From: an uncultured Eubacteriales bacterium
Lineage (GTDB): Bacteria > Bacillota > Clostridia > Oscillospirales > CAG-272
DNA length: 18,535 nt
Direction: 5' to 3'
Assembly (NCBI GenBank): GCA_900546315.1
Contig: URCP01000057.1
Coordinates: forward strand, 1-18,535
Shown: piece by piece, positions 5,969 through 13,110 of the stretch
Numbering within the stretch: the stretch's first letter is position 1
How the letters are laid out: each line of letters begins with the position of its first letter
The notes under the pieces: generated by a model
Database searches by the model: none
The model's input: only the letters and a program-made list of their open reading frames with translations
What the model was told of the DNA's origin: nothing
Position numbers and translations under genes: made by a program

Positions 5969-6736
5969 ATGAAAAGATTCATATGCTTCTCTTTACTTTT
6001 AGTTCTGTTCGCGCTGACTAATTCTTGTGGTCAATCTGAAAATGAATTGAACGAAGATGACATCCGTGACTCTCTGAAAATCAGCACATGGCTCCTCTCC
6101 GAATCCCTCGAGAGAAACGGTCGCTTCACCTACAGCCCCGACCCGCCCGACTACGGTTTCTGGCTGACTGACGATGGAAAAGAGATTGCCGCGGACGAAG
6201 CCTTCACGCTCTGTCGTCTGGAGCTTAACAAGCCGCGGATTCTCGCGCCGATGGGATTTCAGTTCCGCGAGCACATAAATATACGCTTTGACTGCGACGG
6301 GATAGTCGAGATAGAGGTGAGCGATGAGGGCGACGAGAATGTCCGTCTGCGGCACAGCCTTGAAGAGCCGGAGGAACCGTGGCTCGGTGAAAAGCTCGAT
6401 GAGAACGCCTTCCGCGCGACGGCACCCGTGACGGTCATAGTGAACCCGATAGGCGAGTACCTGAGCCCCGCCATAGAGGTGGGACACCGCGACACGCTGA
6501 CCGACCGCGAATATGTCATAAACGTCCGCACATACGACGGCAACGGCACGCAGATAATCTCGGCGAAGCTGAAGCTCACGGTCATTCCTGACGAGGGCTA
6601 CCCGTGGAACGAGATATATTCCCCGCCGTACAGTCAGAATCAGGAGCGGTCGAGGTTTTTGTCGATTGAGCTTGTCGAGTACGATTACAGCGACGTTTAT
6701 AAGCTTGACGAGTACTACGAAAAAGAGGTGTCATGA
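5969..6736 (+). CDS. Lipoprotein A of a tandem paralogous pair
   Basis: A 255-residue predicted lipoprotein: MKRF, hydrophobic core, then LTNSC as lipobox. The mature region has no catalytic motif I recognise. It is a clear paralogue of the next gene: both share DSLKI, LELxKPRILAP, NAFRAxAPxxxxVxPxG, YxINVRTYD, GTQIIxAKLKLT and the ending IELxEYDYSDVYKLDEYYE. The high content of Asp/Glu/Tyr suggests an exported, acidic, possibly ligand-binding beta-rich domain (inference). ATG 5969 is preferred because it begins a proper signal peptide; an upstream in-frame ATG at 5924 lies inside the hairpin. No good Shine-Dalgarno precedes 5969, so translation may be weak or structure-dependent. Confidence 0.8.
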   Translation: MKRFICFSLLLVLFALTNSCGQSENELNEDDIRDSLKISTWLLSESLERNGRFTYSPDPPDYGFWLTDDGKEIAADEAFTLCRLELNKPRILAPMGFQFREHINIRFDCDGIVEIEVSDEGDENVRLRHSLEEPEEPWLGEKLDENAFRATAPVTVIVNPIGEYLSPAIEVGHRDTLTDREYVINVRTYDGNGTQIISAKLKLTVIPDEGYPWNEIYSPPYSQNQERSRFLSIELVEYDYSDVYKLDEYYEKEVS

Positions 6737-7497
6737 TGAAACGACTGATAGCCGCCGCCGTGCTTGCTCTGGCAATGTGCCTTGCTGCCTGCTCAAACGA
6801 GCGCGAAGACCTGACCACAAAAATGACAGATTCCCTGAAAATAACCGCCTACGTCCTGAATTCCGACTATGAAGGCAAAGGCTACTGGAAGTACGACGGC
6901 ACACACGAGCACAAAAATAAAGGCTACTGGGTCTCCGACGACGGAACCGAATACGATGGCACCGATGTTTTCGTAAAGGAGCGTCTGGAACTCGGCAAGC
7001 CGCGAATCCTCGCGCCGTTCGGCTACGACTATCAGGAGAACCTGAACATCTGGCTTGACAGCGACGGCGTGATTGAGGTTGACACAGACCCGCTGAACGA
7101 CGACCGGATACACCTCGCCTACAGCCTCGACAATCCCGACAACCCGACGCTGGGACACAGAACCGAGGCGAACGCCTTCCGCGCGCTCGCGCCGACCGCG
7201 ATAAACGTCTGCCCGCTCGGAAGATTCTTCGAGGGACCGGGTCTTGTGACCTCCGATACTCTTGTCGGCGAGACCTACTACATAAACGTCCGCACATACG
7301 ATTCAGATGGCACGCAGATCATCACCGCGAAGCTGAAGCTGACGGCGATTGAAGACCCGGACGAGGAGTACGGACGCATGGAGAAAGTTATGTTCTACGG
7401 CGACGGGGAGGATGTTTCGCGGTTTATGACGATCGAGCTCATCGAATACGACTACAGCGACGTCTACAAACTCGACGAGTACTACGAATCCAGATAA
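6733..7497 (+). CDS. Lipoprotein B of a tandem paralogous pair
   Basis: A 254-residue predicted lipoprotein with lipobox LAAC after MMKRLIAAAVLALAM. It is the paralogue of the upstream gene over its whole length, best in the last 60 residues (YINVRTYDSDGTQIITAKLK and IELIEYDYSDVYKLDEYYE). The start is ATG 6733 overlapping the previous stop (ATGA), or ATG 6736, which is spaced better from AAGAGGTG. The pair is thus translationally coupled. A bidirectional terminator follows. Function is unknown; a surface or periplasm-like role outside the membrane follows only from the lipobox. Confidence 0.82.
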   Translation: MMKRLIAAAVLALAMCLAACSNEREDLTTKMTDSLKITAYVLNSDYEGKGYWKYDGTHEHKNKGYWVSDDGTEYDGTDVFVKERLELGKPRILAPFGYDYQENLNIWLDSDGVIEVDTDPLNDDRIHLAYSLDNPDNPTLGHRTEANAFRALAPTAINVCPLGRFFEGPGLVTSDTLVGETYYINVRTYDSDGTQIITAKLKLTAIEDPDEEYGRMEKVMFYGDGEDVSRFMTIELIEYDYSDVYKLDEYYESR

Positions 7498-7501
7498 AAA
7501 C

Positions 7502-7526
7502 AGGCTTCCCGCGAAGGAAGCCTTTT
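7502..7526. terminator. Bidirectional terminator between convergent genes
   Basis: AGGCTTCC (7502-7509) and GGAAGCCT (7516-7523) with a 6-nt loop. TTTT follows on the plus strand and GTTTTTA on the minus strand, serving lipoprotein B and mgtA respectively. Confidence 0.85.
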
Positions 7527-7544
7527 ATCGTTGATAATCATCCA

Positions 7545-10238
7545 TCAGAGCAGTTCACCATACCTTTTGACATAAATCGTCTTTACAACCGTAGCAAGCA
7601 GCATATACCCGGCGACAATAACCGCGAGCCACCCGAAATACACTCCGGGCAGATCGGTGAGCCCCAGCGCGGGCGCGAACGGCAGGAACGGAAGCGCCGT
7701 CACAAGTCCTATCCCGCAGAAGGTCAGGAGCGTCACCGGCGTCGACGCGCGGCTCTGGATGAACGGAATCTTCGGCGTGCGTATCATGTGAATGACGAGC
7801 GTCTGCGTCCACATCGACTCGACGAACCATCCGGTCTGGAACACCGCGGTGTAAAAGTCCCGCGCCGCCTCTCCGGTCAGATGAGAGTAGGTGATTCCGC
7901 CGGTGAATATCGGGCAGACGACAAAATACATCACGAGATAGGTTATTATATCGAACAGCGAGCTTGTCGGTCCTATCCAGAGCATGAACCGGCTGATTCC
8001 CGACGCGTCCCACTTTCTCGGGACCTTCAGGTACTCCGGGTCGACGTTGTCGAACGGCACGGCTGTGCAGCAGATGTCATAGATCAGGTTGAGAAGTATC
8101 AGCTGTATCGACGCCATAGGCAGAAACGGCAGGAACGCCGACGCTATCATGACCGAGAACATATTTCCGAAGTTTGAGGACGCCGTCATCTTGATGTACT
8201 TTATCATGTTGGCGTAGGTCTTTCTCCCCTCGATGACGCCCGCCTCGAGGACTGTCAGGTCCTTTTCGAGCAGCACGACCGCGGCGGATTCCTTCGCGAT
8301 ATCGACGGCAGTGTCGACCGAGATGCCGACGTCCGAGGCTTTCATCGCCGCCGCGTCGTTGATTCCGTCGCCCATGTAGCCGACGCTGTGCCCGCGCTCA
8401 CGCAGAACGCGGATGACACGCTCCTTCCCGGCGGGGGAGAGCTTCGCGAATATCGTCGTTTTCTCAGCCTCGTCCCCGAGAGCCTTGTCGCTCATATTGT
8501 CGACGTCCGAACCGAGCAGGATGTGTCTTGTGTCAAGCCCGACCTCGCGGCAGATTGCCGTCGTGACCTTCTCGTTGTCTCCGGTCAGAACCTTGACGCT
8601 GACGCCGTAATCCCTGAGCGCCTTTATGGCGTCCTTCGAGCTTTTCTTCGGCGGGTCGAGGAACGCGAGGAAACCTATCAGAACCATGTCCTTCTCGTCC
8701 GCGGCGGAGAACTGTCCTTCCGGCGACGGGTCGGTCTTTTGGGCAACGGCAATAACGCGCATTCCCTTGTCGTTGAGCTCATCCGAGCGGCGGAGCACGT
8801 AGTCCCTCGTCTCGTTCTCAAGCGGGTGTATGCCGCCCTTGCAGTCGACAAAGCTGCAACAGTCAAGCATCTCCTCGACCGCGCCCTTGGTCACCATCTG
8901 CGTCTTTCCGGTCTTGTCCTTCACGACAACCGTCATGCGGCGGCGCTCGAAGTCGAAGGGGATTTCGTCAACCTTTGTATAGCGGTCAATTATATCTTCC
9001 GGGCCCTTTTCGTTCTGCTTATCGATGACCGCGATATCGATGAGATTCCGGAGCCCGGTCTGAAAAAAACTGTTGAGGAACGCGTGGCGGAGCACTCTGT
9101 CGTCCTCCTCGCCGTCGACGTTCAGGTGGTATTCGAGCACGACCTTGTCCTCGGTCAGCGTGCCGGTTTTGTCGGTGCAGAGTATGTCGATAGAGCCGAG
9201 GTTCTGGATGGCGTTCAGGTCCTTGACGATGACCTTTTTCTTACCCATAGCGAGCGCGCCGCCCGCGAGCGACGTCGTCACGATCATCGGGAGCATCTCC
9301 GGCGTCATTCCGACCGCTACAGATATAGCGAACAGCAGAGCCTGAGTCCAGTCGCCCTTGGTGAACCCGTTCACGAACAGCACGACCGGCACCATCACGA
9401 GCATGAAGCGGATGAGTATCCACGAGACAGCCCCGACGCCCTTTTCGAATGTGGTCTTCGGAGGTTTCGCCCCGACGCTCTTCGCGACGGCGCCGAGCAT
9501 GGTGTCGTTTCCTGTTGCGATGACTATTGCCTTCGCACTACCGATGATGACGTTTGAGCCCATGAACGCGAGGTTTTCCGCGCCCGTCAGGCTGTCCGGA
9601 GCCGTGAAGGGGACGGCGTAACGCTCGACCGGCTCGCTCTCACCGGTGAGCGCCGACTGGTTGATGAACAGGTCTTTGGCAGAGATAATTCTCACGTCAG
9701 CCGGTATCATGTCGCCAGCGCTGAGCCAGATAATGTCGCCGACAACGCGCTCTTCGAGCGGAATCTCACGGCGCACACCATTTCTCTCTACAGTTGCGGT
9801 TGTGTGAATCATTTTGGTCAGGCTTGCCGCCGCGTTGCCGCTTCTCGTCTCCTGAATGAAGCGCAGGATGCCCGAGATCGTCACCATCGAGAAAATGATG
9901 ACGACCGCCGCGTAGCTTCTGTCCTCCGGCGCGGCGAGCACGATGTCGGTGAATATGGATATCACCGCGAGGACGAAGAGCACGATGTTGAACGGGTTTA
10001 TGAACGCCGAGGCGAGCCGCTTGACGACCGGGTTCTTCTTTCCGTAGGTGAGGACGTTTTCGCCGTACTCGTCACGGGACTTTTCAACCATCTCGTCGGT
10101 GAGCCCATCCGGCGCGCCGTATTTCCCGATGACGTCAGACGCTTCCGAGGTTGTCGCGAAAAGGAGTCTCTTTGCGGCGTCATCCGTGCGTACGAGCGAT
10201 TCTGCCGCGGTTTTTGGTCTTCTCTTGATGTTCTTCAT
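7545..10238 (-). CDS. mgtA: Magnesium-transporting P-type ATPase, MgtA type
   Basis: An 897-residue P3B-type ATPase that imports Mg2+ across the cytoplasmic membrane using ATP. Visible motifs in order: actuator-domain LTGES (about 197-201), phosphorylation loop CTDKTGTLTED with Asp356, KGAVEEMLDCC in the nucleotide domain, LTGDN (about 551), and the hinge GYMGDGINDAA (about 620-630). The following KYIKMTASSNFGNMFSV is typical of the MgtA/MgtB subgroup, distinguishing it from Ca2+ pumps. Membrane spans occur as two N-terminal pairs and a C-terminal group. ATG 10238 is chosen because AGAGAGG lies 8 nt upstream; an in-frame ATG at 10283 would add 15 residues but lacks such a site. It is preceded by a very long regulated leader with a promoter, a terminator and a small ORF. 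Confidence 0.93.
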   Translation of the reverse strand: MKNIKRRPKTAAESLVRTDDAAKRLLFATTSEASDVIGKYGAPDGLTDEMVEKSRDEYGENVLTYGKKNPVVKRLASAFINPFNIVLFVLAVISIFTDIVLAAPEDRSYAAVVIIFSMVTISGILRFIQETRSGNAAASLTKMIHTTATVERNGVRREIPLEERVVGDIIWLSAGDMIPADVRIISAKDLFINQSALTGESEPVERYAVPFTAPDSLTGAENLAFMGSNVIIGSAKAIVIATGNDTMLGAVAKSVGAKPPKTTFEKGVGAVSWILIRFMLVMVPVVLFVNGFTKGDWTQALLFAISVAVGMTPEMLPMIVTTSLAGGALAMGKKKVIVKDLNAIQNLGSIDILCTDKTGTLTEDKVVLEYHLNVDGEEDDRVLRHAFLNSFFQTGLRNLIDIAVIDKQNEKGPEDIIDRYTKVDEIPFDFERRRMTVVVKDKTGKTQMVTKGAVEEMLDCCSFVDCKGGIHPLENETRDYVLRRSDELNDKGMRVIAVAQKTDPSPEGQFSAADEKDMVLIGFLAFLDPPKKSSKDAIKALRDYGVSVKVLTGDNEKVTTAICREVGLDTRHILLGSDVDNMSDKALGDEAEKTTIFAKLSPAGKERVIRVLRERGHSVGYMGDGINDAAAMKASDVGISVDTAVDIAKESAAVVLLEKDLTVLEAGVIEGRKTYANMIKYIKMTASSNFGNMFSVMIASAFLPFLPMASIQLILLNLIYDICCTAVPFDNVDPEYLKVPRKWDASGISRFMLWIGPTSSLFDIITYLVMYFVVCPIFTGGITYSHLTGEAARDFYTAVFQTGWFVESMWTQTLVIHMIRTPKIPFIQSRASTPVTLLTFCGIGLVTALPFLPFAPALGLTDLPGVYFGWLAVIVAGYMLLATVVKTIYVKRYGELL

Positions 10239-10403
10239 TTTGTGTACCTCTCTTTCTTTATTGGCTTTTCTGAAGCCTGACAATAGATGTTATTCCAGGC
10301 GTGTTACCGCCGCCGGCTCTCACCGGTATTGTGGAAAGGGTACAGCACTGTTTCTGTCACCGTGCGATAGTCACACGTGGGCAAAATGAAGACATACCAT
10401 TAT

Positions 10404-10505
10404 TCAGTTGTTGAGGAACAGACCCGGAGGGGGTACGTCCTCGCTGTGAAAGACGGTACAACTTCGCCCGACAGAGCCGGTACCGCCACTACTTCCCGCG
10501 TCCAT
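10404..10505 (-). CDS. mgtA leader ORF, 33 residues with an acidic-proline stretch
   Basis: A small ORF on the mgtA strand: ATG at 10505-10503, TGA at 10406-10404. GAGGTGA, a 7-nt perfect match to the anti-Shine-Dalgarno, ends 5 nt before the ATG, one of the best ribosome sites in the window. The product starts MDAGSSGGTGSVGRSC and continues through HSEDVPPPGLFLNN. Three consecutive Pro codons (10433-10425) follow Glu-Asp-Val. In enterobacteria the mgtA leader peptide MgtL uses acidic/proline residues and proline codons to sense Mg2+ or proline; this ORF has the same position and composition but no sequence similarity that I can claim. It lies between the leader terminator (10551-10591) and mgtA. 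Codons inside it contain CCGGCTCT (10480-10473), which can pair with AGAGCCGG further down the leader (10320-10313). Confidence 0.6.
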   Translation of the reverse strand: MDAGSSGGTGSVGRSCTVFHSEDVPPPGLFLNN

Positions 10506-10550
10506 TCCTCTCACCTCGCTTTGTTCTAAAAATATAGGATAAAAGGGCGC

Positions 10551-10591
10551 AAAAAAACCATCGTCATGACCTTTGTCAGTCAGAACGACGG
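10551..10591 (-). terminator. Intrinsic terminator inside the mgtA leader
   Basis: On the minus strand CCGTCGTTCTGAC pairs with GTCATGACGATGG (12 of 13 pairs, wobbles allowed, one mismatch; 8-nt loop) followed by seven T. It sits about 165 nt after the predicted start of transcription and 313 nt before mgtA, so it is an attenuator rather than a gene-end terminator. Confidence 0.8.
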
Positions 10592-10758
10592 CATGAAAAT
10601 ATAAGTCACCCCGCGTCAGCTGTGCGACTTTTCACAGGCGCGCGAAAAATGACCGCATGTCCACCGTTCCGACATCCGTATGTGTATATCGCTTCGTTGT
10701 CCGTAGTCCATCACGAGCCGCCTGCCTTTCATCCTTAGTTTCGAGATTTTTATCTCAC
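10592..10758 (-). ncRNA. Structured 5' leader of mgtA, candidate sensory RNA
   Basis: This is the transcribed region between the promoter and the leader terminator. It opens with a GAGAT/ATCTC hairpin (10756-10743) and contains further stems such as ATGTC/GACAT and CTGTG/CACAG. GGATGAAA near its start (10734-10727) can pair with TTTCAT-G-CC at 10598-10590, which would trap the base of the terminator stem; this gives a plausible switch between antiterminated and terminated forms. An M-box (ykoK) Mg2+ riboswitch would be expected ahead of mgtA, but I could not find its conserved blocks here. The element is therefore left unassigned: a divergent M-box, another riboswitch class, or a protein-bound leader. 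Confidence 0.45.
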
Positions 10759-10764
10759 GATAAT

Positions 10765-10793
10765 ATTATAGCACAACGGGATTCCGGTGTCAA
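10765..10793 (-). promoter_or_regulatory. Consensus sigma-A promoter of mgtA
   Basis: Read on the minus strand: TTGACA (10793-10788), 17-nt spacer, TATAAT (10770-10765), both hexamers perfect. Predicted start near 10758 gives a leader of about 520 nt before the mgtA ATG. Between this promoter and the next one (10794-11000) I see nothing convincing. Confidence 0.88.
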
Positions 10794-11000
10794 GGCATAA
10801 TTTGTGTCCATAACAATTTTCGACGTTTTGACAACACACACGGCGAATCTCAGCCGTCCGGTCGGGCATAATTTCAAGCCGTGCTTTTTCGCGTCTTTCT
10901 GAACTCCGGCGAAACTATTGTGTAATATTGTCCCGAAACCGCAAATAATGCTGAATCGTCAGAAAATATTCGTTAATTCGCCAAAAATTGCGGAAAGCAC

Positions 11001-11029
11001 TTGACAATGTGAAGAAAATGTGATATAGT
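11001..11029 (+). promoter_or_regulatory. Sigma-A promoter of the glycine riboswitch/alsT unit
   Basis: TTGACA (11001-11006), 17-nt spacer, TATAGT (11024-11029) with an extended TG at 11021-11022. Start predicted near 11036. Confidence 0.85.
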
Positions 11030-11153
11030 ATTTAGTGTAATAAAGCGATACCCCGATGAAGTTCTCAGGATCGGTCGGATGGTTCCATGGCGGAGCCGCC
11101 GGACAGGGAGTGGGCGTACAATACTGTGCGTCCCTGTTTTCGAAACTGAGCGC

Positions 11154-11250
11154 GGAGGGAACTCTGGAGAATCCCACAACGGAGTGGGTGCCGAAGGTGC
11201 AAAGCGGTGTTTTTCCCCGCCAATCTCTCAGGCAAAAGTACGGAGACGAG
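11154..11250 (+). promoter_or_regulatory. Glycine riboswitch aptamer
   Basis: The conserved core is clear: ACTCTGGAGA near 11161, GGGTGCCGAAGGTGCAAA at 11186-11203, then AATCTCTCAGGCAAAAG at 11222-11238 and ACGGAGACGAG. These match the glycine aptamer's paired shell and binding-core segments. Only one complete aptamer is visible; the approximately 120 nt between the start of transcription and this core fold into stems (for example CAGGGA...TCCCTG at 11103-11135) but lack a second core. It is followed by a terminator and a glycine/alanine symporter, the classic arrangement. Confidence 0.92.
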
Positions 11251-11301
11251 ATTCGCCCGATTTCTGTCGGACGCGGATTTTTTAGTATTTTATTTTTCAG
11301 G

Positions 11302-11327
11302 GCGCTGTCGGGTGACGGCGCTTTTTT
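11302..11327 (+). terminator. Riboswitch expression-platform terminator
   Basis: GCGCTGTC/GACGGCGC (8 bp, one G-U, loop GGGT) followed by six T, 27 nt before the alsT start. A second weaker stem, TTCGC-CCGA with TCGG-A-CGCGG at 11252-11277, also ends in a T run, so there may be two termination points. Confidence 0.85.
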
Positions 11328-11354
11328 AAGTCCAATTTTTAAGGAGAGAAAAGA

Positions 11355-12890
11355 ATGCAGAACTTCTTCGACAAGCTGACAGAGATCAACGACGCCATAA
11401 ACGGCTTCATCTGGGTGAAGATCGGTCTCGTGCTGTTAATCGGCACCGGCATCATCATGACCTGTGTCACCAAATTTTTCCAGATATCACACCTGAAGAC
11501 GTGGTGGAAAGCCACGATCGGCGGCATCTTCACGAAGGAAGGCGGCGCGAAAAAGAAGACCAACCGCCAGACGATATCGCAGTTCCAGGCGTTATGTACG
11601 GCGCTCGCGGCGACTATCGGAACCGGTAATATCGCGGGTGTTTCGGCGGCGATATGTGTCGGCGGACCCGGCGCGGTGTTCTGGATGTGGCTCGCGGCGT
11701 TCTTCGGAATGATGACGAACTTCTCCGAGAATGTGCTCGGTATCTATTTCAGACGCAGAAACTCCGCCGGCGAGTGGTCCGGCGGCGCTATGTACTACCT
11801 GAAGGACGGTCTCGGCGCGAAGAAGCACTGCAAGCAGCTCGGCGCGGTGCTCGCGGTCGTGTTCTGTATAGTGTGTATCTTCGCGTCCTTCGGTATCGGC
11901 AACATGGGTCAGATCAACAAAATCACGCTGAACATCCACTCGGCGTTCTTCCAGGGAGTTGACGCGCCCGAAATCGGCGGCATATCGATCATAAACATCA
12001 TCATCGGCGTAGCGCTCATGATCATCGCGGCTATCATCATAATAGGCGGTCTCCAGAGAGTCGCGGCTGTCGCTGAGAGACTCGTCCCGGTCATGGCTGC
12101 TCTGTACGTCATAGGCGCGCTGATAGTCTTCTTCGCGCACATCACAGAGGTCGGCGCGGTGTTCGCGTCAATCTTCCGCTTCGCGTTCGGCGTGAAGGCC
12201 GTAGGCGGCGCCGTCACGGGTATCGCCATCAAGACAGTCATAACTCAGGGCGGCAAGCGCGGCGTCTTCTCGAACGAAGCCGGACTCGGCTCCTCAGTAA
12301 TGGTTCACTCCGCGTCTAACGTCAACGAGCCTGTAAAGCAGGGCATGTGGGGCATTTTCGAAGTATTCTTCGACACCTTCGTAGTCTGCACCATGACAGC
12401 TGTAGTAGTTCTCTCGTCCGGCTTCATAGATCTCGAAACAGGTCTCGCGGTTGAGGGCGTAAACGACGCCACACTCGTCGCGCAGGCATTCGGCAATCTG
12501 TTCGGCCGTCCGGGCGAAATGTTCGTCGCGGTAGCGCTCCTGCTGTTCGCGTTCACGACCGTCCTCGGCTGGTCGCAGTACGGTTCGAAGGCTGTAGAGT
12601 ATCTTTTCGGTGAGAAGGCAGTCAAAGTCTATCACGTGATCTTCGTCCTCCTGATCATCTCCGGCGCGGTCATGACCTCCTCCCTCGCGTGGGACATCTC
12701 GGACACCTTCAACGGCTGCATGATGATCCCGAACCTGATAGGCGTCCTCACCCTCGCCCCGCTGGTCGGAAAGATCACGAAGAACTTCGTGGCACGCAAA
12801 ATCAAAGGACAGGATATCGAGCCGATGTATTCCTACGATCCCGAACTCCAGAAAGAAGCAGAGGAGAACGTGCGCAAAGGTATGGACTAA
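11355..12890 (+). CDS. alsT: Alanine/glycine:cation symporter, AGCS family
   Basis: A 511-residue polytopic membrane protein that takes up alanine and/or glycine with Na+ or H+. Family signatures are ATIGTGNIAGVSAAI (about 86-100), GGAMYYLKDGLG (143-154), KRGVFSNEAGLGSS (301-314) and the late FAFTTVLGWSQYG stretch. About ten hydrophobic spans are visible, and the C-terminus is charged and cytosolic. AAGGAG at 11341-11346 lies 8 nt before ATG 11355. The glycine riboswitch upstream suggests that glycine is a substrate; whether it switches expression on or off needs the expression platform tested, though the visible terminator fits ligand-dependent antitermination or termination equally well. 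It is monocistronic, with a terminator at 12991. Confidence 0.93.
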   Translation: MQNFFDKLTEINDAINGFIWVKIGLVLLIGTGIIMTCVTKFFQISHLKTWWKATIGGIFTKEGGAKKKTNRQTISQFQALCTALAATIGTGNIAGVSAAICVGGPGAVFWMWLAAFFGMMTNFSENVLGIYFRRRNSAGEWSGGAMYYLKDGLGAKKHCKQLGAVLAVVFCIVCIFASFGIGNMGQINKITLNIHSAFFQGVDAPEIGGISIINIIIGVALMIIAAIIIIGGLQRVAAVAERLVPVMAALYVIGALIVFFAHITEVGAVFASIFRFAFGVKAVGGAVTGIAIKTVITQGGKRGVFSNEAGLGSSVMVHSASNVNEPVKQGMWGIFEVFFDTFVVCTMTAVVVLSSGFIDLETGLAVEGVNDATLVAQAFGNLFGRPGEMFVAVALLLFAFTTVLGWSQYGSKAVEYLFGEKAVKVYHVIFVLLIISGAVMTSSLAWDISDTFNGCMMIPNLIGVLTLAPLVGKITKNFVARKIKGQDIEPMYSYDPELQKEAEENVRKGMD

Positions 12891-12908
12891 CCAGGGGCCA
12901 GCCCCTGG
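12891..12908. repeat. Short-loop palindrome directly after alsT
   Basis: CCAGGGGC and GCCCCTGG around CA, perfect 8-bp stem beginning at the base after the stop codon. No T tract. It belongs to the same style of short-loop palindromes as those at 2720 and 17362. Confidence 0.75.
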
Positions 12909-12990
12909 ACCCGATAGTCAATGTTTCGGCTACAGTCGGATGAAGACTCTGCCACATCAAACATCCATCTTCGACAAGTAACTTATATGT

Positions 12991-13023
12991 GCGGGAGAAA
13001 GGTTTACCGGTCTCCCGCTTTTT
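12991..13023 (+). terminator. Intrinsic terminator of alsT
   Basis: GCGGGAGA (12991-12998) pairs with TCTCCCGC (13011-13018), an inner GG/CC extends the stem, and five T follow. Confidence 0.88.
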
Positions 13024-13047
13024 CTTCGAAATTTTTACAGATAGAGG

Positions 13048-13077
13048 TTGACTTTTGCCACATGATTGGTGTATAAT
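13048..13077 (+). promoter_or_regulatory. Promoter of the aldehyde dehydrogenase unit
   Basis: TTGACT (13048-13053), 18-nt spacer, TATAAT (13072-13077). Confidence 0.7.
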
Positions 13078-13110
13078 ATAGACAGAATCATTATTTATGG
13101 AGGGCACAGA

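Noticed and set aside
8388..9557. 389-codon plus-strand ORF opposite mgtA
   Set aside because: It is the antisense shadow of a conserved P-type ATPase; its product is Arg/Glu/Val-rich with no family motif and it has no ribosome site.
10469..10520. T-box-like sequence (GTGGCGGTACCGG) in the mgtA leader
   Set aside because: It resembles the T-box core only partly, lacks a terminator just downstream, and lies inside the leader ORF with a strong ribosome site.
10508..10520. M-box hallmark AGGTGAG
   Set aside because: The match is the Shine-Dalgarno region of the leader ORF; the rest of the M-box consensus does not follow.
10828..10860. TTGACA at 10828 as a plus-strand promoter
   Set aside because: No acceptable -10 hexamer at 16-18 nt spacing.
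11056..11379. 107-codon plus-strand ORF over the glycine riboswitch
   Set aside because: It runs through the conserved aptamer and terminator and has no coding signature.
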